Shown here: positions 1-6,655 of the stretch, piece by piece | Layout of the letters: every line of letters starts with the position of its first letter | How positions within the stretch are numbered: the first letter of the stretch is position 1 | Assembly (NCBI GenBank): GCA_025458365.1 | Contig: JALOSP010000042.1 | Span: 1-8,113, forward strand | DNA from: Hyphomonadaceae bacterium | GTDB taxonomy: Bacteria; Pseudomonadota; Alphaproteobacteria; Caulobacterales; Aquidulcibacteraceae | DNA: 8,113 bases | Reading direction: 5' to 3' | Notes under the pieces: generated by a model | The model's input: the letters and a program-made list of their open reading frames with translations, nothing else | What the model was told of the DNA's origin: nothing | Databases searched by the model: none | Made by a program: the position numbers and the translations under genes

Positions 1-316
1 GGCCCCAGATCAGGGAAGCCAGAACGAACGTGCAGCCCAGGATGATGTAGTTGGCCGCGATGCCCCAGACCCGGACTGTCTCCTCGGGACTGGGCTTGCG
101 CAGGCCGTATACGAGGCAGATCAGCGCCCAGCTGCCACAGAACAGCCCGCACGCCACCTGCCATGCCGCCATGATCGCGGGCGGGACATAAGGGGCGACC
201 AGCCACCACGCCGCCACCAGCCCTGCAGAAAAAGCAAGCAAGGTCAGGACCCCGGCTGCCAACAACGGCCGCAGGGGATGGTGGAGTTCAAAATCGATGT
301 CGTCGTCCAGCGACAT
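1..316 (-). CDS. Small multi-pass membrane protein of unknown function (3' end missing)
   Basis: Read on the minus strand from an ATG at 316-314, 105 codons stay open to the window edge, so the C-terminus is missing. An in-frame TGA lies two codons before this ATG (TGA-ACC-ATG), so the coding start cannot be earlier. The N-terminus is acidic (MSLDDDIDFE). Three hydrophobic stretches follow, at about residues 18-40, 48-72 and 85-104, separated by a proline-rich turn (residues 42-46) and a charged loop (RKPSPEETVR, residues 73-82). This suggests at least three membrane helices in the inner membrane. I do not recognise the family and see no catalytic motif. The Shine-Dalgarno is weak (GAAAG about 10 bases upstream). 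The gene is divergent from the secreted-protein gene at 495. Membrane protein is a firm call; any function would be a guess. Confidence 0.72.
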   Translation of the reverse strand, partial: MSLDDDIDFELHHPLRPLLAAGVLTLLAFSAGLVAAWWLVAPYVPPAIMAAWQVACGLFCGSWALICLVYGLRKPSPEETVRVWGIAANYIILGCTFVLASLIWG

Positions 317-356
317 GGTTCAGGGTCTTTCACGCGGCGCTGCATTCGACCGCACC

Positions 357-386
357 GTAATGTGCGCGCGCAACGCGGCCCGTCAA
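357..386 (-). promoter_or_regulatory. Candidate sigma70-type promoter for the minus-strand membrane protein gene
   Basis: On the minus strand, TTGACG (386-381) matches five of six bases of the -35 consensus. After an 18-base spacer comes CATTAC (362-357), only a three-of-six match to TATAAT. This would place a transcript start near 350 and leave a leader of about 35 bases before the ATG at 316. The weak -10 and the GC-rich spacer make this tentative. No convincing plus-strand promoter for the gene at 495 was seen in the same gap. Confidence 0.3.
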
Positions 387-494
387 TCGGCCACGCCTCC
401 CCCATCCGGCTCCCCCATCTGGCGGATACCGCAGACCCCGGATCACAGCCTATCGTCTGGACCAGCCAATACGCGCCAGCAGGGGAAGCGCCCA

Positions 495-905
495 ATGAAC
501 ATGATCAAAGCAAGCCTGATCGCAACCGCTGCCTGTGCAGTGCTTGTCGGGATCGGGATGGCAGACCAGGCCAGCGCGCAACAGCGCCAGAACCAAGGTC
601 AGAACCCGGGCGCCAGGCCCGCCCAGAGCCAGTGCAACCCGCCGCCGTGCGGCTATGACCAGCAGCAATGGTACCGGCAATGCGAACCCATGCTGCAGTA
701 CCTGTGGCGCAACCAGAACCCCTACGGGATCGTCTACAGCGAGTTCGTCCGGATGTACTGGCAGATGTATGAAGTGGCCTGCGTGCCCGGCAGCCACCCC
801 CTGTTGATCGGGCAGCCCTGCTCGCCCGAAGGCTCCGGCTACATGAACCCCTCAGGCCACGCGCAGATCTGCCGGGGCGGTCGCTGGACTGTCGGTGGCT
901 CCTGA
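495..905 (+). CDS. Small secreted cysteine-containing protein of unknown function
   Basis: The product has 136 residues. The start at 495 is chosen because AGGGGAAG (481-488) gives a strong Shine-Dalgarno at good spacing and because a clear signal peptide begins there; the frame is open further upstream but lacks both. The signal peptide has Lys5, a hydrophobic core at about residues 7-22, and a probable signal peptidase I site after Ala28 (ASA before QQ). The mature start is low-complexity, rich in Gln, Asn and Pro (about 29-51). An aromatic segment follows (about 54-95, with several Trp and Tyr), then a Gly/Ser/Pro-rich tail. Six cysteines lie in the mature part (47, 52, 63, 96, 109, 126), an even number that would suit three disulfides in the periplasm or outside the cell. 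Cys14 is not in a normal lipobox, so a lipoprotein is unlikely. It sits 45 bases before the autotransporter gene on the same strand, so the two probably share a transcript. I do not recognise the family. Confidence 0.75.
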   Translation: MNMIKASLIATAACAVLVGIGMADQASAQQRQNQGQNPGARPAQSQCNPPPCGYDQQQWYRQCEPMLQYLWRNQNPYGIVYSEFVRMYWQMYEVACVPGSHPLLIGQPCSPEGSGYMNPSGHAQICRGGRWTVGGS

Positions 906-950
906 TCGCGCTCCAGGATTCAATCTTTTCCACAAATCAGGAATACTCTG

Positions 951-3839
951 ATGACCCGCACCAGTTCTATTCTGCTCGGCGCGACAGCGCTGGCGATGTT
1001 TGCAGCACCGCAGCTGGCGAGCGCACAAACGACGCGCGCGTCGGTGGTGTTTTTACCTGGCGTTTCGCTGACGGGAGCGCCCCCGCAATGCGGCACCATG
1101 GGCGGCAATACCCCAAACACCAGTGCTATAGGAATCAGTTCCGACGGATCGGTGGTCGCGGGTGATTCCACATATTCAAACTGCGTCGTTTTGTGGCGCA
1201 ATGGCATTCCAGAACTTCAACCTGGAAACTTCGGCGGACTGCCAAGTTATGGCAATAGTCCGGGCCGCTTGACATCGCTCAGCGGAAATGGGCGCGTTTT
1301 GGTAGGCTTTGGCGCAGAGCAGCCTGTCGATGGCAGTCTCTTGACATACAGCAATGGCCGGGTCGCCTATTGGACCGCCGCGGCCGACACACGGTATCTG
1401 CCAGCCATCGAAACGTTAACAGCCGCCCAATTCAACGCCAGCTTGGCAACCAGACTGCCTCGCCTTGCGGGGTCCACATTCCAAGCGGTTTCAGAGGTGC
1501 GGCGCTTCGCCTATGGCCCGGCATTTGTGAACAATGATGGCAGCTATTTCGCTGTTAGCTCGGCTTATTCAGCCGACTTCAGGGTCACCGGACAATTCGC
1601 GGTTCGAGATCAGTTCGATGGACGGGTGTTTCGCTGGAACCCAACAAATGGCTATCAGGAATTGCCCAACTTTGGCGATGCAACAGCAATGGCGGCCACC
1701 GGAATTGACGGCAGCGGAAACCGGATCATCGGTATTGCCCAAAGAGTGTTTGGCATTCTGTCCGACGGCTCATCAGATGTGCAAAGCTCAGCCTTTTTGT
1801 GGGACGCCGAAGGTGGACTTGTCCGACTGCCTGATCTTGCCACCTCGTTCACCAATGTATCCATCCGCACATTTACTGGCGCAAGCGGCATCAGTAGGGA
1901 CGGATCAACAATTATCGGCCATTCACGCTCGGCAGACGGCCTATTCCATCCGGTTTTCTGGCAAGGTGGTAAGATCTTCGATCTTGGTTTCCTCCCGGGG
2001 AGAACTCCGACTAGCCCAATTTTCAATGACACTCGGATCAATCCCAACATTTACATCCCCCAAGCTGCCAGCGCTGGGGGGCGTGTCATCGTCGGATTTG
2101 TTGGCGGCTATTCTCTTGAAGGCGGTTATCCGCCTGACCGCGCATGGCGCTGGAGTGCAGCCAGCGGCATGCAGGATTTGAACCAGATCGCGGCGAATGC
2201 TGGCCTGAACCTCAATGGATTCACTTTGTATGAAGCCAACGGGATATCCGATGATGGACAGTTTATTTCGGGCAATGCATCTGATTCAGAGCAGAGGCAG
2301 TTTTTCGGCTACGTCCTCCAGCTCGCCCAAGTCACCCAATCGCGGCTGATCGTAACCTTGCGGCTGCCCAGCGTGACGCAAACGAGCATCGTCAATCAGA
2401 CATTCAGCACGCAGGTCGATGCACTGCTCAATGGCCGGAGCGTGTTCACCCGCACGGTGAGCGATCCCATCACCGCAGCCAGTGGCGTGACCGCCCTGGC
2501 GGATGCACGCGCAGCATTGCAGGTGGGCAGCGGTCTTCGTCGGGTGGTGATTGGGGCACCCACACTCATCTCCAACATCACCACGGTGCTGGGTATCACC
2601 AACAACACGGTCGATGTCGCCAGTGGCACCACGACCAGCACTGCGACCGTCAACACTTTCGGGCCAGCTACCGTCGCCACAGGGAATCTGGGCAATTGCG
2701 CAACACCGGCAGCCAATAATGTGAACCCGACCGGTTGCAGCTTGCCCGGCACGCCAGTCACTGTCGAACCCGGCATCCTCAATACCAATGTGTTCACCAA
2801 CACGATCAACAGCGTTACCCCCACCATCACCCAGACCGTCAACCAGCTGGTCAGCGCCCGCTGGCAGGTCAGCGCCACTGCTGGCAATCAGTTTGGCACC
2901 GTGCACGCCCTCGTCGGCCCGGCAACATTCGAGCGGGGGGACCGGTTCGTCGGTCAACTCACGGCCGGGCGGAGCCGACGCAATCTCGCAAGTCCGGATC
3001 ATGCGGAAGTCAGCCTGTTTGGCGGTTATTCAGGCGGGCGCAGCAGGATTGATGCAGACGCCAGCATCCCTGTTGCCGCCACCAGAGGGTCCCATGAAGC
3101 GTTCACAATCGGGGCAGAACGGCGCGTCAGTCAGAATCTGGCCGTAGGCGCGGCCTTTGATCACGGGATCTCCGACATCAAAGTCCAGGACCCGCAGTAT
3201 GGCGAACGTCTGGAACTCACACAGACCCAGGTCGGCGCTTTCGGCACGCTTTCCAGCGGGCGTGCATCAGTCTCGGGCGCAGTCAGTTATGGCTTTGGCG
3301 ACGTGGAAACCACTCTGGCGACACCCACCGGCCCGGCCCGCGCGAGCCGCGATGCCAGATCCTGGACCCTCGGGGTCGAGGGCGCTTACGAGATGCCATT
3401 GGGATCTGCAGCGACACTCGCCTTGACCGGGGGTGCGCGCGCCACTCGCGTGGACCTGCAAAGCTTCGCCGAGGCAGGTGGTTCTTCACCACTGCGTGGC
3501 CTCGACAGCACCGTTGACCGCACGAGGATTTATACCGGCTTTGATCTGGGTGGAAAGCTCAACGTGGGCACCGCACAGATCGAACCCAGCGTCTATGCGC
3601 GCGCCGCCCGGGATCATGGCGATCGCAATGGCGTGGCCAACGTGGTCTTCGCGAGTGCGCCCGGCGGCCCGACCCTGCAAGCCCTGGGCCCCAATGTCGG
3701 GGACACTGTTTTCGAATATGGTGCCGCCCTCTCCGCGAGCGTGTCGACCAACGCGACGCTCACCCTCGGCTATGACGCGACCACACGAGATAACGCCACA
3801 TCATCCGCCGCGCGCTTGTCGCTGAGCCTGTTCTGGTAA
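951..3839 (+). CDS. Autotransporter with HAF-repeat passenger and C-terminal beta-barrel
   Basis: A 962-residue type Va-like autotransporter. Seen: a signal peptide (residues 1-26, ending ASA before QTT); then about six or seven degenerate repeats between about 58 and 458. The repeats pair a G-(I/S)-S-x-D-G-x-x-(I/V)-(I/V)-G segment (GISSDGSVVAG at 61, GISRDGSTIIG at 313, GISDDGQFISG at 431) with an aromatic F/W-R/L-W element (VVLWRNG at 79, VFRWNP at 226, AFLWDAEGG at 281, AWRWSAASG at 398). This pattern matches what is known as the HAF family of extracellular repeats. A Thr/Val/Asn-rich linker spans about 460-680 and contains one close Cys pair. From about 683 to the end there are alternating beta-strands typical of the autotransporter barrel, closing with LSLSLFW, the terminal aromatic needed for outer-membrane assembly by BAM. 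AGGAA at 939-943 sets the start. Expected role: the barrel inserts in the outer membrane and displays the repeat domain. The ligand or activity is unknown, and no protease triad or cleavage motif was recognised. The DNA for the repeat domain is poorer in GC than that for the barrel. Confidence 0.88.
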   Translation: MTRTSSILLGATALAMFAAPQLASAQTTRASVVFLPGVSLTGAPPQCGTMGGNTPNTSAIGISSDGSVVAGDSTYSNCVVLWRNGIPELQPGNFGGLPSYGNSPGRLTSLSGNGRVLVGFGAEQPVDGSLLTYSNGRVAYWTAAADTRYLPAIETLTAAQFNASLATRLPRLAGSTFQAVSEVRRFAYGPAFVNNDGSYFAVSSAYSADFRVTGQFAVRDQFDGRVFRWNPTNGYQELPNFGDATAMAATGIDGSGNRIIGIAQRVFGILSDGSSDVQSSAFLWDAEGGLVRLPDLATSFTNVSIRTFTGASGISRDGSTIIGHSRSADGLFHPVFWQGGKIFDLGFLPGRTPTSPIFNDTRINPNIYIPQAASAGGRVIVGFVGGYSLEGGYPPDRAWRWSAASGMQDLNQIAANAGLNLNGFTLYEANGISDDGQFISGNASDSEQRQFFGYVLQLAQVTQSRLIVTLRLPSVTQTSIVNQTFSTQVDALLNGRSVFTRTVSDPITAASGVTALADARAALQVGSGLRRVVIGAPTLISNITTVLGITNNTVDVASGTTTSTATVNTFGPATVATGNLGNCATPAANNVNPTGCSLPGTPVTVEPGILNTNVFTNTINSVTPTITQTVNQLVSARWQVSATAGNQFGTVHALVGPATFERGDRFVGQLTAGRSRRNLASPDHAEVSLFGGYSGGRSRIDADASIPVAATRGSHEAFTIGAERRVSQNLAVGAAFDHGISDIKVQDPQYGERLELTQTQVGAFGTLSSGRASVSGAVSYGFGDVETTLATPTGPARASRDARSWTLGVEGAYEMPLGSAATLALTGGARATRVDLQSFAEAGGSSPLRGLDSTVDRTRIYTGFDLGGKLNVGTAQIEPSVYARAARDHGDRNGVANVVFASAPGGPTLQALGPNVGDTVFEYGAALSASVSTNATLTLGYDATTRDNATSSAARLSLSLFW

Positions 3840-3889
3840 GGGTGACTGCTCCACCAGCGAGGGTCGGATATTGATCTGCCCACACGATT

Positions 3890-3923
3890 TCAGGCCAGGC
3901 AAGGGTAGGGTTTCCTGGCCTGA
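3890..3923. repeat. Perfect 10-bp inverted repeat, possible hairpin downstream of the autotransporter gene
   Basis: TCAGGCCAGG (3890-3899) and CCTGGCCTGA (3914-3923) are exact reverse complements separated by a 14-base loop. It begins 51 bases after the autotransporter stop. As RNA it would make a stable GC-rich stem that could end or protect the transcript. Neither strand has a run of T after the stem, so it is not a standard intrinsic terminator. It could instead be a protein-binding site or the scar of an element. Confidence 0.55.
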
Positions 3924-4131
3924 GTCACGCTGGCGGACTTGGATCGCCAACGTACTCTACCAGTGAAATCGGGCGTCGGGCGCTCTCCCATCCAAGAGTG
4001 AGGAATAGGTTGAGGAAACCCGTGCAGGCTCTCGCTGCCAAGAACAGTCCGCACTTCAAGAAGGATTCTAAAAATACTTGCGCAATCAATTGGTTGAAAG
4101 ACGCCCAGATCAGGGTTCCCGATTTGCCGTT

Positions 4132-4251
4132 CCTTAGCCGACAATTCTCCCGATTGGATGCGTCTTAGCCGACATCGGCGGTCGCGCCTTAGCCGACATT
4201 TCTGCGCAAGTGGCTGATTTCAGGTGAGGTCAATGTCGCGCCTTAGCCGAC
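4132..4251. repeat. Cluster of four direct repeats with core TTAGCCGAC
   Basis: Four same-orientation copies are seen: CCTTAGCCGACA at 4132-4143, TCTTAGCCGACA at 4163-4174, CCTTAGCCGACA at 4187-4198 and CCTTAGCCGAC at 4241-4251. Copies three and four share a longer 17-base unit, GTCGCGCCTTAGCCGAC (4181-4197 and 4235-4251). The starts are 31, 24 and 54 bases apart. On the minus strand the motif reads TGTCGGCTAAGG, with the TG start typical of some insertion-sequence ends. IS21-family elements are known to carry several short repeats at their ends as transposase-binding sites, so an element end or remnant is one reading. A binding-site array for a regulator is another. The repeats are certain; the role is not. 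Confidence 0.8.
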
Positions 4252-4277
4252 GCGCACACTTTGTGCGTATCGGCTGA
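4243..4277. repeat. Imperfect palindrome built around the last direct-repeat copy
   Basis: TTAGCCGA (4243-4250) pairs with TCGGCTGA (4270-4277), including one G-T pair. Inside it CGCACA (4253-4258) pairs perfectly with TGTGCG (4262-4267) around a CTT loop. The two stems are separated by a small unpaired step (4251-4252 against 4268-4269). The outer arm is the core of the fourth direct repeat, so the right arm acts as an inverted partial copy. It could fold in RNA from either strand; no T-run follows. Confidence 0.6.
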
Positions 4278-4323
4278 ACGATTGATCCCGGCGATGGGGG
4301 GATGAGTGGGTCAATGAACTTTG

Positions 4324-4348
4324 ATGCGGTCGCGCGCTGGAACCGCAT
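4324..4348 (-). terminator. Hairpin abutting the dapE stop, weak terminator candidate
   Basis: On the minus strand ATGCGGT (4348-4342) and ACCGCAT (4330-4324) form a perfect 7-bp stem with an 11-base GC-rich loop. It starts directly after the dapE TGA (4351-4349). It would close the leuC-transporter-dapE transcript. The following bases (CAAAGTTC) lack a real U-tract, so it may be a stabilising 3' hairpin or a site used together with Rho rather than an intrinsic terminator. Confidence 0.35.
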
Positions 4349-5515
4349 TCAGGGCCGCCCGGTGAAATACCCTTCGATCACCCGCCCATAAATGGCAGTC
4401 AGGGTTTTGATATCGGCCACGGCCACCCGTTCATCGATCTTGTGCATGGTGGCGCCAACCAGGCCGAATTCCACCACCGGGCAATAGTCCTTGATGAAGC
4501 GGGCGTCCGACGTGCCCCCGGTCGTGGACAATTCGGGATCGGTCCCGGTGACATCACGCACCGCGCGCTGGATCAAATCGGTAAACGACGAAGGCTCGGT
4601 GAAGAAGGCCTCGCCCGACACCATGATCGACGGGGCGATGGTGCAGCGCGGATGGGCGGCATTGACCTCGGCGACCACCGCCTCGATCCAGTGGGACAGG
4701 CTGGCCCCGGTGTGGGCGGTGTTGAAGCGGATGTTGAACCGGGCTGTGGCGGTCTCCGGGATCACATTGCTGGCCGGATTGCCCACATCCACCGTCACCA
4801 CTTCCAGATTGCTGGGCTGGAAGCCGGGCGCGCCATCATCCAGTTCATGGGCCAGCAGCCGGTTCAGCACCGCGATCAGCGGGCGCACCGGATTGGCCGC
4901 CTGATGCGGATAGGCCACGTGGCCCTGGATGCCAGTCACGGTCAGCGTGCAGTTCAGGCTGCCCCGGCGACCATTCTTGATCATCGTGCCCATGGTTTCG
5001 GGATTGGTCGGCTCGCCGACCAGGCAGTGATCGAGGACTTCGCCCTCAGCACTGATCGCGGCCAGCAGCTTCTTCGTGCCGTTGATCGCGATGCCTTCCT
5101 CATCCCCCGTGATCAGGAACGACAGACTGCCGGGCGGCGGCCCGTGCCTGTCGAGATAGGCCGCCACAGCCGACACCCAGGCTGCGATCCCGCCCTTCAT
5201 GTCGGCGGCCCCCCGACCGATCAGCACGCCGTCTTCAATCACCCCGGCAAATGGATCGGCACGCCAGCGCGCCCTATCACCAGTGGGTACCACATCGGTA
5301 TGCCCGGCAAAGCACAGATTGGGTGCCGCATTGCCCAGCCGGGCATAGAGATTGTCCACGTCTTCAAACACATAGCGGCGGCAGGAAAAGCCCAGCCCTT
5401 CCAGTGCCCGCTGCAACACATCCAGCGCGCCCAGATCGGCCGGCGTGACCGACGGGATGCGGATCAGCTCCTGGGCAAGCGCGACGGGGTCCAGAAGTGC
5501 AACATTCTGCGTCAC
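4349..5515 (-). CDS. dapE: Succinyl-diaminopimelate desuccinylase DapE
   Basis: DapE is a dinuclear zinc M20-family hydrolase that converts N-succinyl-LL-2,6-diaminopimelate to LL-diaminopimelate and succinate in the cytoplasm, a step in lysine and peptidoglycan synthesis. The 388-residue product has the usual length. Expected metal and catalytic residues are present: His72 and Asp74 (GHTDVVP), Asp105 ([10 protein letters not shown]), Glu139-Glu140 (TGDEEG), Glu168 (LVGEPT) and His358 (MHKIDE). All but the last keep a constant offset of five from the Haemophilus enzyme numbering as I recall it. The GHVAYPH motif (199-204) of the lid/dimerisation domain and GGTSDARF (333-340) are also there. 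The GTG at 5515 is chosen as start because GGAAAGGGA (5529-5521) is a strong Shine-Dalgarno and the protein then begins just before the conserved [11 protein letters not shown] region; the frame stays open into the upstream gene but that part is not DapE-like. It is last in the probable leuC-transporter-dapE operon, 17 bases after the transporter. Confidence 0.96.
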   Translation of the reverse strand: MTQNVALLDPVALAQELIRIPSVTPADLGALDVLQRALEGLGFSCRRYVFEDVDNLYARLGNAAPNLCFAGHTDVVPTGDRARWRADPFAGVIEDGVLIGRGAADMKGGIAAWVSAVAAYLDRHGPPPGSLSFLITGDEEGIAINGTKKLLAAISAEGEVLDHCLVGEPTNPETMGTMIKNGRRGSLNCTLTVTGIQGHVAYPHQAANPVRPLIAVLNRLLAHELDDGAPGFQPSNLEVVTVDVGNPASNVIPETATARFNIRFNTAHTGASLSHWIEAVVAEVNAAHPRCTIAPSIMVSGEAFFTEPSSFTDLIQRAVRDVTGTDPELSTTGGTSDARFIKDYCPVVEFGLVGATMHKIDERVAVADIKTLTAIYGRVIEGYFTGRP

Positions 5516-5520
5516 GGGCG

Positions 5521-5529
5521 TCCCTTTCC
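5521..5529 (-). promoter_or_regulatory. Ribosome binding site deciding the GTG start of dapE
   Basis: GGAAAGGGA on the minus strand lies in the 17-base gap after the transporter stop and five bases before the GTG at 5515-5513. It supports the GTG start over any upstream start inside the transporter gene. Confidence 0.7.
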
Positions 5530-5532
5530 GGT

Positions 5533-6642
5533 TCACGGGATGACCAGCATGAACAGGAACACGGCGAACAGGACAAGGTGCAAGACCCCTTGCATCACAG
5601 TGGTCCGTCCGATCGAAAGTGACAGGGTCGACACCAGCAAGGTCAGCGCCAGCAACACGGTGTTGGTCGCGTTGAGCCCGAGAACCAGAGTCCAATCCAA
5701 GACCAGCGCAAGCGCAGCCAGAACAGGAATCGTCAGACCAATGGTCGCAAGTGCAGACCCGAGCGCCAGATTCAAACTGGTTTGTAGCCGGTCGGCACGC
5801 GCCGCGCGAACCGCCGCCAGGCCTTCAGGCAACAAGACCAGACCGGCAATGATAACGCCCACCACAGCCTTCGGAGCGCCTGCCGCCGCAACGGCTCCCT
5901 CGACCGCAGGTGCCAAAGTCTTGGCAAGCCAGACAACAACAACCAGCGTTGCAGCAAGGAGGCCCAAACTGGGCAACAAAGGTGCCGTGGTCGGGGGGCC
6001 GGACTGCGCCTGGACTGGAGATTCGGGATGGCCATTTGCACCGACGGCATGCTCAGGCTGGAAGTAGTCCCGATGGCGCACCGTCTGGACCAGCACGAAT
6101 GTGCCGTACAAGACCAGTGACACGAGACCAACAAAGGCAAGTTGTGCTGGCGCATAGAGCGGGCCAGGCAAAGTCGTCACGTGATTGGGCAGGATCAAGG
6201 TCATCACCGAAAGAGCCGCCAATGTCGCCAAGGCGGCACTAACCCCTGCCTGCATGTAGTTCTGTTCGCCATGACGGAGGCCGCCCAGCAACAAGCAAAG
6301 GCCCACCACGCCATTCAGAATGATCATGATTGCCGCCATGACAGTGTCGCGAACCAGCGTTTCCACCCCCGGGCCTCCGGCTAGTTTGATCGACACGATC
6401 AGCCCAACCTCGATCACAGTGACCGCAACTGCAAACACCAGTGTACCGAATGGCTCGCCCATCTTGTGGGCAATCACTTCGGCGTGATGCACTGCAGCGA
6501 GCACGCACCAGATCAGGAGTGGTGCCACAAGCGCGGGAGGCGGCGCGAGCTGCAGGACCACCGTCACAACAAGGACCAGCACGCCCATTGTCGGCGCCCC
6601 GACACTCCAGATCGGGATGGCAGCTAGTCGCCCGCCTGGCAT
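5533..6642 (-). CDS. chaA: Ca2+:H+ antiporter, ChaA/CaCA type
   Basis: An inner-membrane cation/proton exchanger of 369 residues, close to the usual size for ChaA-like proteins. About ten to eleven hydrophobic helices can be seen in two related halves. The first half has the conserved motif GEPFGTL followed by VTVIEV (residues 62-79, with Glu63 and Glu78). The second has [13 protein letters not shown] (262-274, Glu273) and then [17 protein letters not shown] (290-306). These acidic motifs are the known ion-binding alpha-repeats of the CaCA superfamily. A hydrophilic loop rich in Pro, Glu and Gln (about 189-224) separates the halves. By family it would export Ca2+, or Na+/K+, in exchange for protons; the true substrate cannot be told from sequence. 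The ATG at 6642 lacks a good Shine-Dalgarno and lies 13 bases after the leuC stop, so translation may be coupled; Met19 is a less likely later start. Its base use looks somewhat less GC-biased than that of leuC, hinting at a later arrival between the two biosynthetic genes. Confidence 0.88.
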   Translation of the reverse strand: MPGGRLAAIPIWSVGAPTMGVLVLVVTVVLQLAPPPALVAPLLIWCVLAAVHHAEVIAHKMGEPFGTLVFAVAVTVIEVGLIVSIKLAGGPGVETLVRDTVMAAIMIILNGVVGLCLLLGGLRHGEQNYMQAGVSAALATLAALSVMTLILPNHVTTLPGPLYAPAQLAFVGLVSLVLYGTFVLVQTVRHRDYFQPEHAVGANGHPESPVQAQSGPPTTAPLLPSLGLLAATLVVVVWLAKTLAPAVEGAVAAAGAPKAVVGVIIAGLVLLPEGLAAVRAARADRLQTSLNLALGSALATIGLTIPVLAALALVLDWTLVLGLNATNTVLLALTLLVSTLSLSIGRTTVMQGVLHLVLFAVFLFMLVIP

Positions 6643-6655
6643 TACCGCGCCGGCA

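Larger units (their letters stand above)
3840..4348. other. Convergent intergenic region with repeats and hairpins, no supported gene
   Basis: This 509-base stretch lies between the stop of the autotransporter and the stop of dapE, which face each other. It is poorer in GC than the flanking genes, notably around 4021-4080. It contains a 10-bp perfect inverted repeat (3890-3923), four direct copies of a TTAGCCGAC motif (4132-4251), an imperfect palindrome (4243-4277) and a hairpin abutting dapE (4324-4348), each listed separately. It also has a 9-bp inverted pair, ACTTGCGCA at 4076-4084 and TGCGCAAGT at 4203-4211. An 84-codon minus-strand frame (4144-3890) begins at the edge of the first motif copy and ends inside the 3890 inverted repeat; it resembles no family I know and lacks a clear ribosome site. 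The stretch may be a decayed mobile-element remnant, but no transposase fragment could be recognised. Confidence 0.6.

Noticed and set aside
297..494. A 66-residue upstream extension of the secreted-protein gene
   Set aside because: It would bury the signal peptide inside the protein and overlap the divergent gene. The start at 495 has a good Shine-Dalgarno and a complete signal peptide.
495..539. Lipoprotein signal for the 136-residue protein, with Cys14 as the lipidated residue
   Set aside because: The three residues before Cys14 (Thr-Ala-Ala) do not fit a lipobox, and Cys14 lies in the hydrophobic core. ASA before Gln29 is a better signal peptidase I site.
3890..4144. An 84-codon minus-strand frame in the intergenic gap
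   Set aside because: There is no recognised family and no clear ribosome site. It starts within the repeat cluster and stops in an inverted repeat, so it is best treated as chance or a decayed remnant.
4303..4392. A 29-codon plus-strand frame starting in the gap and running over the dapE 3' end
   Set aside because: It is too short, overlaps dapE antisense and has no supporting signal beyond a G-rich stretch before its ATG.
5516..5695. A 60-residue N-terminal extension of DapE (ATG at 5695)
   Set aside because: The extra part overlaps the antiporter gene, is unlike DapE, and the GTG at 5515 has a strong ribosome site and gives normal length.
4442..6067. A 541-codon plus-strand open frame across dapE and the antiporter
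   Set aside because: It is antisense to two clearly identified genes, is rich in Arg, His, Gly and Pro as expected from GC-rich shadow frames, and shows no family features.
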